A stretch of DNA of 64,000 nucleotides, from assembly GCA_965112735.1 (NCBI GenBank), contig OZ218953.1, forward strand, positions 124,001 to 188,000, read 5' to 3'. Below, one piece after another: positions 35,755 to 46,900 of the stretch. The DNA comes from Phaeosaccion multiseriatum. Its lineage: Eukaryota; Ochrophyta, other classes. The notes under the pieces were generated by a model, which was not told the DNA's origin, did not search any database, and was given only the letters and a program-made list of their open reading frames with translations. The translations under genes and the position numbers were made by a program. Each line of letters opens with the position of its first letter. The stretch's first letter is position 1.

Positions 35755-37925
35755 GAGGCTAACAATCAGGGGTCGAGGCTGGCGCCGGCCGATAGCAGAT
35801 AGCGCGCCGGCTGGCGCCGGCGATAGCGGATAGCGCAGGGTAGCGCGCCGGCTGGCGGCGATAGCGGATAGCACGCCGGCTGGCGCCGGCAATAGCGGTG
35901 ATCGATATCCGCTATCCGCAATCGCCCTGTTCCGCTCCAGACTGGCCTAGAAGCCTATGCTCTAGGCCCTAGGCCGAGCGGCCTACAGCCGCTCTAGGCC
36001 TAGGCCGGCGGCCGTTGGCCGCTCTAGGCCGGCCATTCTTTCTCCCTAGGCCGGCGGTTCTAGGCCTAGGCCTCGACCTATCTGATTAGTAATTACCGCC
36101 GGCGCAGCCGGCCTGATTACTGATTATGCTCCAGCCGGGGGCTGATTACTGATTACGGCCGTCGCACACCGTAATCTTGTCCAGGGTCGAAGGGAGGGAG
36201 GGAGGGAGGGAGGGAGGGAGGGAGGGAGGGAGGGAGGGAGGGAGGGAGGGAGGGAGGGAGGGAGGGAGGGAGGGAGGGAGGGAGGGAGGGAGGGAGGGAG
36301 GGAGGGAGGGAGGGAGGGAGGGAGGGAGGGAGGGAGGGAGGGAGGGAGGGAGGGAGGGAGGGAGGGAGGGAGGGAGGGAGGGAGGGAGGGAGGGAGGGAG
36401 GGAGGGAGGGAGGGAGGGAGGGAGGGAGGGAGGGAGGGAGGGAGGGAGGGAGGGAGGGAGGGAGGGAGGGAGGGAGGGAGGGAGGGAGGGAGGGAGGGAG
36501 GGAGGGAGGGAGGGAGGGAGGGAGGGAGGGAGGGAGGGAGGGAGGGAGGGAGGGAGGGAGGGAGGGAGGGAGGGAGGGAGGGAGGGAGGGAGGGAGGGAG
36601 GGAGGGAGGGAGGGAGGGAGGGAGGGAGGGAGGGAGGGAGGGAGGGAGGGAGGGAGGGAGGGAGGGAGGGAGGGAGGGAGGGAGGGAGGGAGGGAGGGAG
36701 GGAGGGAGGGAGGGAGGGAGGGAGGGAGGGAGGGAGGGAGGGAGGGAGGGAGGGAGGGAGGGAGGGAGGGAGGGAGGGAGGGAGGGAGGGAGGGAGGGAG
36801 GGAGGGAGGGAGGGAGGGAGGGAGGGAGGGAGGGAGGGAGGGAGGGAGGGAGGGAGGGAGGGAGGGAGGGAGGGAGGGAGGGAGGGAGGGAGGGAGGGAG
36901 GGAGGGAGGGAGGGAGGGAGGGAGGGAGGGAGGGAGGGAGGGAGGGAGGGAGGGAGGGAGGGAGGGAGGGAGGGAGGGAGGGAGGGAGGGAGGGAGGGAG
37001 GGAGGGAGGGAGGGAGGGAGGGAGGGAGGGAGGGAGGGAGGGAGGGAGGGAGGGAGGGAGGGAGGGAGGGAGGGAGGGAGGGAGGGAGGGAGGGAGGGAG
37101 GGAGGGAGGGAGGGAGGGAGGGAGGGAGGGAGGGAGGGAGGGAGGGAGGGAGGGAGGGAGGGAGGGAGGGAGGGAGGGAGGGAGGGAGGGAGGGAGGGAG
37201 GGAGGGAGGGAGGGAGGGAGGGAGGGAGGGAGGGAGGGAGGGAGGGAGGGAGGGAGGGAGGGAGGGAGGGAGGGAGGGAGGGAGGGAGGGAGGGAGGGAG
37301 GGAGGGAGGGAGGGAGGGAGGGAGGGAGGGAGGGAGGGAGGGAGGGAGGGAGGGAGGGAGGGAGGGAGGGAGGGAGGGAGGGAGGGAGGGAGGGAGGGAG
37401 GGAGGGAGGGAGGGAGGGAGGGAGGGAGGGAGGGAGGGAGGGAGGGAGGGAGGGAGGGAGGGAGGGAGGGAGGGAGGGAGGGAGGGAGGCAGGGAGGGAG
37501 GGAGGGAGGGAGGGAGGGAGGGAGGGAGGGAGGGAGGGAGGGAGGGAGGGAGGGAGGGAGGGAGGGAGGGAGGGAGGGAGGGAGGAAGGGAGGGAGGGAG
37601 GGAGTCGACCCTGGACAAGATTATCTGATTCTGATTACGGCCGGCGCAGCCGGCCTGGTTACTGATTATGACCGGCGCCAGCCGGTCTGGTTGCTTACAG
37701 CCGGTGACTAGCTGGCCTGATTACTGATTTTGCGCCGGCCGGGGGCTGATTACTGATTACGGCCGGCGCACACCGTAACCTTGTTGTCCAGAGTCGATCT
37801 AGGCCAAGGCCGGGGGGGCTGCGCCAAAAATAGGCCTAGGCCGGGGACCTGCGGCCCCCTCTAGGCCGGCCGAATTTCGTCTCTAGGCCTAGGTTTCTAG
37901 GCCAGTCTGGAGCCGACCCTGGCCT
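35755..37925 (+). repeat. Composite repeat, copy B
   Basis: Same module order and same orientation as copy A: GCCGGCTGGCGCCGGCGATAGC arm units, AGACTGGCCTAGAAGCCT, TAGGCC-rich arm, GATTACTGATTACGGCCG module, border CTTGTCCAGGGTCGA (36176-36190), GGGA core, inverted border (37605-37619), direct GATTACTG module and the inverted TAGGCC arm ending in TTCTAGGCCAGTCTGGAGCC. It lacks the (GA)n block and the unique spacer of copy A. Confidence 0.85.
36191..37604 (+). repeat. (GGGA)n array B, about 1.4 kb
   Basis: Nearly perfect GGGA for about 1.3 kb, with one GGCA unit near 37489 and one GGAA unit near 37584. It is directly bounded by the 15-bp inverted border pair. Confidence 0.98.
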
Positions 37926-38041
37926 GTGATCGACTGTGAGTCCAATTTTTCACGTTGTAATCCGTTGAAATCCGCGGTTTCAACACTCACAGAATTACTC
38001 ATCGAGCCCAAAAAAAAAAAAAAAGTCCCCACGCGACGCCG

Positions 38042-40380
38042 ATGGTATCATACCACCTCTCGAATGGAGACAGAGGGGGGGCGGCGTCATGTATCAAAAT
38101 ATGCATCGATACCCTAGAGGAGCGGGGCCTTGGGCCTAAGCGCCATTGCCAGGAGGCGGTGCGCAGGAGTACGACAGTCTACGAGGGACAACCAGACCCA
38201 GCTCAACAATCACGGCCTAGGGAGCCTCATGCTCATGTATGGGGGGCCGCGAAAGCGAAGAAAACCGCGGAAGAGGGTAAGAGGGGCGGGCGAGGTAGGC
38301 GAGGGTGGAGGGTCGAGAACGGAGACGTAACGGTACTTTGCACCAGCGACCTCAGCATCGTTTCACACGAGTACGTCATGCGAGATGAACAGCTGTACCT
38401 CTTCGACAAGGCATACAAGTCTAAGACGTTATCAGCTTCAACGCAGCTCTTGACAGGCAGCCACGGAAGGGGATGTACGATACAGTGGAGAAGCAGGTTC
38501 AGATGATAACTCTTCTACAGGACGGCACCGCGATAGAGAGAGGGCTACGCGAGGATGAAAGACCCATGAAGAATTTTGGATATGCCAGTGGTGATGAGTT
38601 CGTGCAGGACGGGAAGGACATGCTGGAGCTTCCGTTTAACCTGGTACGAAGACGAAAATGTGGTGAAGGGGAACACGGAGAGTAGATCAAACACCGAAAG
38701 ATGAGGAGAACCTTTCTTCTCTTCCCTTTCCCCCTCTTTACTTCACTGTCCTCCTGTCGCCTCTCTGACTCCCCCCGCCCCCCTCACCAACCATTGTTGT
38801 TGTTGTCGTGAATGTAGCTAAGGGCCCAGGAGCTGCCAAAGCTTGCGTCCGAGGCGGTGAGGGTTATGGGCATGGACTTGAAGGGCGAGGTTGCTGCCCA
38901 GCTGGGCTTCCGACTTGTGGCGCCGGGAGGGGGGCTGGGAGAGTGAGATGGACCACATCCTGACCATGTTAGGATGTCTTCGCGTATATCCCATGCTTGA
39001 AAAGACGTGTGGGCGAGAGTGCAAGCAGGCGAGGATGTGTCTCGGGAAGCCGCACAGAAGCTGTGCAACTGCCTTCAGGACTGCAGTCGCTGTGGGGAGG
39101 AGCCATACGGAGAAGTGGACTGCCCTCGCCTCTATACTTCACGATGCGTGTGTGCACGACATGCAGGAGGAAGGGTCGAGCTTGCAAGAGCATGTACGTC
39201 ACATTCGCTTCGCATGACAGCTGTGGGCCTCAGCACGCTCTCACTGCGCGCTGAACGCGTGGACTCCTCGTAGCGAAGGATCGACACAAGGATTTCGAGA
39301 TATTCGCCGACGTCTCTCACGTCAAGAGCATTCGATCTTCGTTTAACATCTGGAGGATGGTACAGGACAATGACTTTGTTGGGAGGCGGAGTATCCTTGC
39401 GCGCTGGTATGATGCCGATGAGGAGGTGCGGGAAACGGCACAGCAAGCCATCGCCCTTGATGCTGTGAAGAAGAACGAGAACATGTTCTCTGTCGAGAAA
39501 GCGCTGGCGTTTGTGACGTACCCAGCAACCTTGTCGCTACTGACCGGCGGTGAGCGCCAGTCCAATTGTGCTTTCATCCTCAGGACTGGTGGCGGGAGAA
39601 CAATAAGGCTTCTTTCCAGAAGCCCATGGGGCTTGGTTACCACCAGCGGTCAGGTACGATCTTTTTTGGTTAAGTCTGCTTGTGGTACCATGGTCAAAGC
39701 CCAGCATGTTCCTGCGGATTGCGCCATCGTCCTCCGAGATGAGCGTCTGAAGAGCACAGGCGGGGTGGCTGTGGTGAACGACTGCGTCTACGTGTGCAGC
39801 AGACAAACAGCGAGCTCTACGTGGTCAACATCAAGCGGGCGTTGACGACGTCGCCAGCAACAGCTGTGACTCCGGTGGGGTGGTGTGCAGGTTTACCCAC
39901 GAGGGCGACGTGAGCGCAGAAGCCGTTTACGGGGAGGTGGCCTCATTCAGCAGCGCGGTGTCCAGCTTCGCAGGGTTTTCGGTCGGAACGAAAGGGCGCA
40001 AGGAGGAGAGAGGAAAGAGGCGCAAGCAGCCCAAGACGGCAGCCAGCAAGAATGACGGCGCTGGCAATGTGACAGGAGCACTCAGTTTCTTCTGACCAGG
40101 CGCCTGATGGGTTTCACTGTGACTGAGAAGAACGTGTGTGCCATGGACTGGGCGACACCGTGATTTCGTCCAGCAGGGAGACGGCTGACCGGGAGAGCAG
40201 AGGCCTACACTCAGACGACGAGGAAGAAGAAGTAGTGCCGTCCTCAAACGAGGACTCTGGCAGCGACAGCGACGAGGAAGAAGCCACGCTGCAGCACCAG
40301 AAGATGGGAGCCATGGTGACCACGGCATCCTCTCGCGGTCGGGCGAGAGGGGTCCTGGGAGTTACCCACACCTGATACGG
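38042..40380 (+). pseudogene. Broken coding region upstream of a PHD finger
   Basis: Several rightward frames have globular composition but do not join into one obvious protein. They include HEYVMRDEQLYLFDKAYKSK (38340-38430), RPMKNFGYASGDEFVQDGKD (38555-38620), an exon-like LASEAVRVMGMDLKGEVAAQ after an acceptor TGTAG at about 38818, a cysteine-rich segment CLQDCSRCGEEPYGEVDCPR (about 39070-39130), NIWRMVQDNDFVGRRSILAR (39340-39400) and an acidic DDEEEEVVPSSNEDSGSDSD (40210-40270). All run in the same direction toward the PHD finger. It may be a multi-exon chromatin gene whose introns I cannot place, or a decayed copy. I do not recognise the N-terminal parts. Confidence 0.4.
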
Positions 40381-40382
40381 GC

Positions 40383-40577
40383 AAGAAGCACAAAATTGCT
40401 ACTGTTTGCGTCGTCTGCCGTCTAGACGAAGTGGAAGGGCAGGTCACTGTACTTTGCGACGGCAGTTGTGGTGCAGAGTACCACACCGGGTGCCTCGACC
40501 CTCCTCTTACGGAGGTGCCAGAGGGAGCCTGGTGTTGCCCGACTTGCGCTAGCCCGTGGTGGCTGGGCGCCACGTGA
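40383..40577 (+). CDS. PHD-type zinc finger (last exon or fragment)
   Basis: A 64-codon frame without ATG reads as a complete C4HC3 PHD finger: VCVVCRLDE (first pair), VLCDGSCGAEYHTGC (second pair, His and Cys), then LDPPLTEVPEGAWCCPTC (last pair) and a stop after WWLGAT. PHD fingers read histone H3 tails, and the aromatic before the last pair (W) and the LD-PP-L linker are typical. The lack of a start codon shows it is an exon or fragment of a larger gene, likely the one suggested at 38042-40380. The acidic and basic patches directly upstream (40136-40370) fit a chromatin protein. Confidence 0.75.
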   Translation, partial: KKHKIATVCVVCRLDEVEGQVTVLCDGSCGAEYHTGCLDPPLTEVPEGAWCCPTCASPWWLGAT

Positions 40578-40869
40578 GAGCACCTCTTCTTGTCGCGTTT
40601 GTACTAGAGTAACAAGAAAGGAAGGAGAGAGAGAGAGAAAGTTGTAATGTGAAGGGTACTTTTTTTGTGAGACCGTCCGCTGCAGCGCAGCCATACGTCG
40701 TGCAAAGGGTCAGGCAGGGCCACAGTCCCACAGGGGCTAGCTACATTAAGCAAGGCATGATGCCGATGATCGAGCAGCCGAGCGGCGTTGGAGCACAATA
40801 AGCGACGCGGCTTGTTTCCTGTTCGTGGCCGGCAGCCGGCCTGTTTCCTGTTTTTAAAGATGTACACCT

Positions 40870-41262
40870 AGAAACAGATGGGGTCTGGGCTAATTCGCTA
40901 GGCTCCAAACGCCCAAAGCGGGCATTTGGTGGGCACAAGCAGCCGATGCGAGGCATTTGCTGGCCACGAAGTGCCTACGTCGGGCATGGGTCGAGTATGA
41001 AACGACCAAGCCAGACACTTGCTAGCTGGCATGGCGCCAAGTGGGGCCTGAGCTGGGCTCAATAGGCCCATCGCTCGACCCAACACGCCCCAAGCGGGCA
41101 TTTGAAGGGCACAAGCATAGCCGAAACGAGGCATTTGCTGGCCACGAAGTGCCTACGTCGGGCATGGGTCGAGCACGAAACGCCCACGCCAGACACTTGC
41201 TAGCTGGAATGGCGCCAAACAGGGCATGGGCTGGGCTCAAAAGGCCCAATGCCGTGGCAGAA
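40870..41262 (+). repeat. 186-bp satellite, two diverged monomers
   Basis: About two units of the satellite that dominates 43.9-64 kb: GCATTTGCTGGCCACGAAGT and GCCAGACACTTGCTAGCTGG are conserved, but with more differences than in the large arrays. These may be old edge monomers. Confidence 0.9.
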
Positions 41263-43920
41263 GCCAACCAAGACTGAGCCGCCAGTCACCGCCGCTTGCG
41301 ACCGATGCTGTAGCCTCATCGCTCCGCCGTGAGCGGGACGAGATACGTGCTGTGTCGCTACCAATCTGCTGTGCTCCCGCCCTCAGTGCTATCAGCGAAA
41401 GTGAGAGAGACGCGGCACAGCTATACTCCCTCCTCCATCACCGGCAGCCCCCGCGGAGTCCTCCGAATACGATAGTCGGCGCTCTCTTCATCACCTGCTC
41501 CAATGACGGACCAACACGGAGGGATCTTTCACCCCCCAATCTAAAAGATTCGCCATCGCCGCATGTCCAAGGTCGCTCAATGGGCCAAATGAAAATCTTT
41601 TCGGAATCACAGATCAAAAAGGCCCATAGAACCAACCCCGGTAGAAAACCGAAAAAGCCCCAACAGGAGCACTTATGTTTTCCGCACCAAGCTCCTAGAA
41701 AACCAACTCGTAGACGCGGCCCTTCTGCATACACCGTGCCGAGACCCCTCCACTGCTATCCCAACCGGCCGCTGCGGACTTCCGCTGTACCCGGTCGAGA
41801 AAACACCGAGTGCAAAACACCTCGCTGCTGTCGTCCCGCAAAACGAACAAGCCCAAGATCTCAAGCCCTGCTGCCCCAAAGAATCGACCGCCGGGCACTC
41901 TGGCACGAGGATATGCCATCCTTACTACCCCAAGTAAGTCGCGCAAGCATAGCAAGACCTAGTGCCTTCTCTCGCCCATTTTCTTCGTTCGCACCGCTCA
42001 AGTGCCCCACACCCCAAAAACCCCTCACCCGACCATCGGCGGCACAGGCAGGCCCCAACACTCACTCCACAGCTGTTGTGGACGACCAAGCGCCACAACA
42101 CTCACTCCACAGCTGTTGTGGATGACCAAACGCCACAACACTCACTCCACAGCTGTTGTGGACGACCAAACGCCACAACACTCACTCCACAGCTGTTGTG
42201 GATGACCAAACGCCACAACACTCACTCCACAGCTGTTGTGGATGACCAAACGCCACAACACTCACTCCACAGCTGTTGTGGACGACCAAACGCCACAACA
42301 CTCACTCCACAGCTGTTGTGGATGACCAAACGCCACAACACTCACTCCACAGCTGTTGTGGATGACCAAACGCCACCCCGCCCCCGCCCATTGCAGATAA
42401 GTAGCGACGTGGCTCGATTCCCCATTCTCCGCAACCTCCGAGCTTAGTGCCCTTTCCCCACAATACTACGTAGATGGCCACCCTAGATGCGACTGTGTCG
42501 TCCGAGATGCAAGCGCTGTGTACTCTCAATGCCGTCTCCCAACGACCCATGCCTTCCTTGCTCGCTGCGCCCCTCCTGTTGTACGTCGCTTCTCTGTTAT
42601 GGCCACAGGTAGAGCAGCCGCTTCACACACCACCTCGAGGTGCCAACCACCATCCAAGCAGAGCTCACCGGTTCCTTCCAATAGTCCGAACACCTGCCTC
42701 CGTATCCATGCGGCCGCCGCTGCCACACTCACGAACTCCTTCGCCGCGGCTGCTGAGGCTTTTGCTGCTTGGCTGAGAGCCCCTTTTCACTCACTTCTGC
42801 TGCCGCCCGTCTCCCACACGCAAAACGTCTCCAGGGGCGAGGAAGAGGAAAACAATGCCACCTCCCAGCGATCCTTTCGCCACCATGGCACGCACTCCCA
42901 CTACACCAACTGTCCGTGTGCCCGTGCCCTCCGGCTGCAGCGACAGGCCGGAACGGATCACTCGTAGCTGCTGCTGCTGCTAGCGTTAATGTTGGATGGC
43001 CTCGAAAGAAGAGAATAATCCACCAAACCCTTCCTCCCCCGGCACCATCATCCTTCCTCCTCTCACTGCGCGCTGCTGCTTCCAACACAATGCCTCCCCC
43101 CCTGAAAGCCCCCTCTGAGTCCACCCGCACTGCTACCTCTCCGTCCAATACGATACGCGGGGCGCTCATCTGCGGCATCTCCGTCCAATACGATACGCGG
43201 GGCTCTCATCACCATCAGGACCAAGGCGGACGAATCTTTCACCCCCCAATTTAAAAGATGCCGCCACCGCCGCAGCGACGCCACAACCTGGCGGGGTGGA
43301 GAAGGGAGGAGACGGAAAGTTTAGGGTGGACGGACCCCGCGAAACTAAGGGGGAGGAAAGGGCGACGAGCTAGCGTGGAAGCCCCGTCACCGGCGAGAGA
43401 AGAAAGAAAAAACCTTGGGCCAGACGCGAGCACCTGGTTGCTAGCACGTCAGGCCCAGGCTCTCAAACTTCTACGAGATGCGTGTGCGTAGCGCAAGCCC
43501 TTGCAACTGTTAGCATTGGGGGCACCTCTTGTGTATGCAACTGTTAGCATGACACAAGTAAGCACACAGCACCTTCACCCTCACCAGGGAAGCAGTCGGG
43601 CCCTACTGCGATCCTTGCTTTCCTACACCATCGGTCTCTACTCTCCTCCCTGCTTGTACACGCTCCCGCACCTGCTCTCTATCTCCTTCAATCACGGTAG
43701 GGTGGCGAGTACAGCAGGGCTCCTCCTCTTCTGAGCTCCAGCAGAAAATCCAAATCCGTTGTTTCCATCTGCTGCCATAAATATATTCTAACCTACCAGC
43801 TCCCTCGGGGTCCACACACGCGCTCACGCGCCACCCCCCTCGACTCTCAATACCCTGTTTCTCCGTCGACTCCACTCCCCGAGAACAGAACTTCCGTGGC
43901 TTCGCTGCTGAAGCAGCGGA
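41263..43920 (-). repeat. Diverged ancient relative of the 3.18-kb repeat E
   Basis: The core 41580-42780 aligns by eye with E in reverse orientation, for example TTTTCGGAATCACAGATC at 41598 and in E2 near 55893. The match is only moderate at DNA level but persists in translation: minus-frame GLEILGLFVLRDDSSEVFC matches E's ALEILDLFIFRARSTEVF, and WIRRQVFGLLEGTG matches E's WMRRQLFGLLEGTG. The right edge (43880-43920) resembles the E terminus CTGCTGAACAGG. Direct repeats of about 110 bp around CTTTCACCCCCCAAT lie at 41455-41570 and 43140-43275. An in-frame stop breaks the ELVF-ELGAEN region, so it is not an intact gene. Confidence 0.65.
42057..42377 (+). repeat. 40-bp minisatellite, eight copies
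   Basis: Eight tandem copies of a 40-bp unit that includes CCACAGCTGTTGTGGAYGAC and ACACTCACTC, with a C/T alternation in the GAYGACC position. CCACAGCTGTTGTGG is almost a perfect palindrome. The intact E copies have this segment only once (for example near 56361-56391). Confidence 0.95.
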
Positions 43921-46900
43921 ACAGGGCATAGACTGGGCTCGAAAGGCCCAATCTTGCCCTTCGCTCGACCCAGCCAACAGCCACGCCCCAAGCGGGCCTT
44001 TGAAGGGCACAAGCATCCGAAACGAGGCATTTGCTGGCCACGAAGTGCCTACATCGGGCATGGGTCAAGCACGAAAGGCCCGAGCCAGACACTTGCTAGC
44101 TGGAACGGCGCCAAACAGGGCATGGACTGGGCTCAAAAGGCCCAATCTTGCCCTTCGCTCGACCCAACACGCCCCAAGCGGGCATTTGAAGGGCACAAGC
44201 AGCCGAAACAAGGCATTTGCTGGCCATAAAGTGCCCACGTCGGGCATGGGTCGAGCACGAATCGCCCGAGCCAGACACTTGCTAGATGGAACGGCGACAA
44301 ACAGGGCATGGACTGGCTGGGCTCAAAAGGCCCAATCTTGCACTTCGCTCGACCCAACACGCCCCAAGCGGGCATTTGAACGGCACAAGCATCCGAAACG
44401 AGGCATTTGCTGGCCACGAAGTGCCAACATCGGGCATGGGTCGAGCACGAAAGGCCCAACTCAGACACTTGCTAGCTGTAATGACGCCAAACAGGGCATG
44501 GACCGGGCTCGAAAGGCCCAATCTTGCTCTTCGCTCGACCCAACACGCCCCAAGCGGGCCTTTGAAGGGCACAAGCATCCGAAACGAGGCATTTGCTGGC
44601 CACGAAGTGCCTACGTGGGGCATGGGTCGAGCACGAAAGGCTCAACTCAGACACTTGCTAGCTGGAATGGCCCCAAACAGGGCATGGACTGGGCTCGAAA
44701 GGCCCAATCTTGCTCTTCGCTCGACCCAACACGCCCCAAGCGGGCATTTGAAGGGCACAAGCATCCGAAACGAGGCATTTGCTGGCCACGAAGTGCCAAC
44801 ATCGGGCATGGGTCGAGCACGAAAGGCCCAACTCAGACACTTGCTAGCTGGAATGACGCCAAACAGGGCATGGACCGGGCTCAAAAGGCCCAATCTTGCT
44901 CTTCGCTCGACCCAACACGCCCCAAGCGGGCATTTGAAGGGCACAAGCATCCGAAACGAGGCATTTGCTGGCCACGAAGTGCCCACGTCGGGCATGGGTC
45001 GAGCACGAATCGCCCGAGCCAGACACTTGCTAGCTGGAATGGCGCCAAACAGGGCATGGACTGGGCTCGAAAGGCCCAATCTTGCCCTTCGCTCGACCCA
45101 ACACGCCCCAAGCGGGCATTTGAAGGGCACAAGCATCCGAAACGAGGCATTTGCTGGCCACGAAGTGCCTACATCGGGCATGGGTCGAGCACGAATCGCC
45201 CGAGCCAGACACTTGCTAGCTGGAATGGCGCCAAACAGGGCATGGACTGGGCTCGAAAGGCCCAATCTTGCCCTTCGCTCGACCCAACACGCCCCAAGCG
45301 GGCCTTGGAAGGGCACAAGCATCCGAAACGAGGCATTTGCTGGCCACGAAGTGCCTACATCGGGCATGGGTCGAGCACGAATCGCCCGAGCCAGACACTT
45401 GCTAGCTGGAATGGCGCCAAACAGGGCATGGACTGGGCTCGAAAGGCCCAATCTCGCCCTTCGCTCGACCCATCCAACACGCCCCCCAAACGGGCATTTG
45501 AAGGGCACAAGCATCCGAAACGAGGCATTTGCTGGCCACGAAGTGCCTACATCGGGCATGGGTCGAGCACGAAAGGCCCAACTCAGACACTTGCTAGCTG
45601 GAATGACGCCAAACAGGGCATGGACTGGGCTCAAAAGGCCCAATCTTGCTCTTCGCTCGACCCAACACGCCCCAAGCGGGCCTTGGAAGGGCACAAGCAT
45701 CCGAAACGAGGCATTTGCTGGCCACGAAGTGCCCACATCGGGCATGGGTCGAGCACGAATCGCCCGAGCCAGACACTTGCCAGCTGGAATGGCGCCAAAC
45801 AGGGCATGGACTGGGCTCAAAAGGCCCAATCTTGCTCTTCGCTCGACCCAACACGCCCCAAGCGGGCATTTGAAGGGCACAAGCATCCGAAACGAGGCAT
45901 TTGCTGGCCACGAAGTGCCTACATCGGGCATGGGTCGAGCACGAATCGCCCGAGCCAGACACTTGCTAGCTGGAATGGCGCCAAACAGGGCATGGACTGG
46001 GCTCAAAAGGCCCAATCTTGCCCTTCGCTCGACCCTACACGCCCCAAGCGGGCCTTGGAAGGGCACAAGCATCCGAAACGAGGCATTTGCTGGCCACGAA
46101 GTGCCCACATCGGGCATGGGTCGAGCACGAATCGCCCGAGCCAGACACTTGCTAGCTGGAATGGCGCCAAACAGGGCATGGACTGGGCTCGAAAGGCCCA
46201 ATCTTGCCCTTCGCTCGACCCAACACGCCCCAAGCGGGCCTTGGAAGGGCACAAGCATCCGAAACGAGGCATTTGCTGGCCACGAAGTGCCTACATCGGG
46301 CATGGGTCGAGCACGAATCGCCCGAGCCAGACACTTGCTAGCTGGAATGGCGCCAAACAGGGCATGGACTGGGCTCGAAAGGCCCAATCTCGCCCTTCGC
46401 TCGACCCATCCAACACGCCCCCCAAACGGGCATTTGAAGGGCACAAGCATCCGAAACGAGGCATTTGCTGGCCACGAAGTGCCTACATCGGGCATGGGTC
46501 GAGCACGAAAGGCCCAACTCAGACACTTGCTAGCTGGAATGACGCCAAACAGGGCATGGACTGGGCTCAAAAGGCCCAATCTTGCTCTTCGCTCGACCCA
46601 ACACGCCCCAAGCGGGCCTTGGAAGGGCACAAGCATCCGAAACGAGGCATTTGCTGGCCACGAAGTGCCCACATCGGGCATGGGTCGAGCACGAATCGCC
46701 CGAGCCAGACACTTGCCAGCTGGAATGGCGCCAAACAGGGCATGGACTGGGCTCAAAAGGCCCAATCTTGCTCTTCGCTCGACCCAACACGCCCCAAGCG
46801 GGCATTTGAAGGGCACAAGCATCCGAAACGAGGCATTTGCTGGCCACGAAGTGCCTACATCGGGCATGGGTCGAGCACGAATCGCCCGAGCCAGACACTT

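Noticed and set aside
39357-39845. Stand-alone gene of 162 codons
   Set aside because: It is one of several same-strand frames leading to the PHD finger and has no independent start or family match, so it was folded into the broken region.
42057-42377. CRISPR-like array of regular 40-bp repeats
   Set aside because: Units are directly contiguous with no unique spacers, and the context is eukaryotic.
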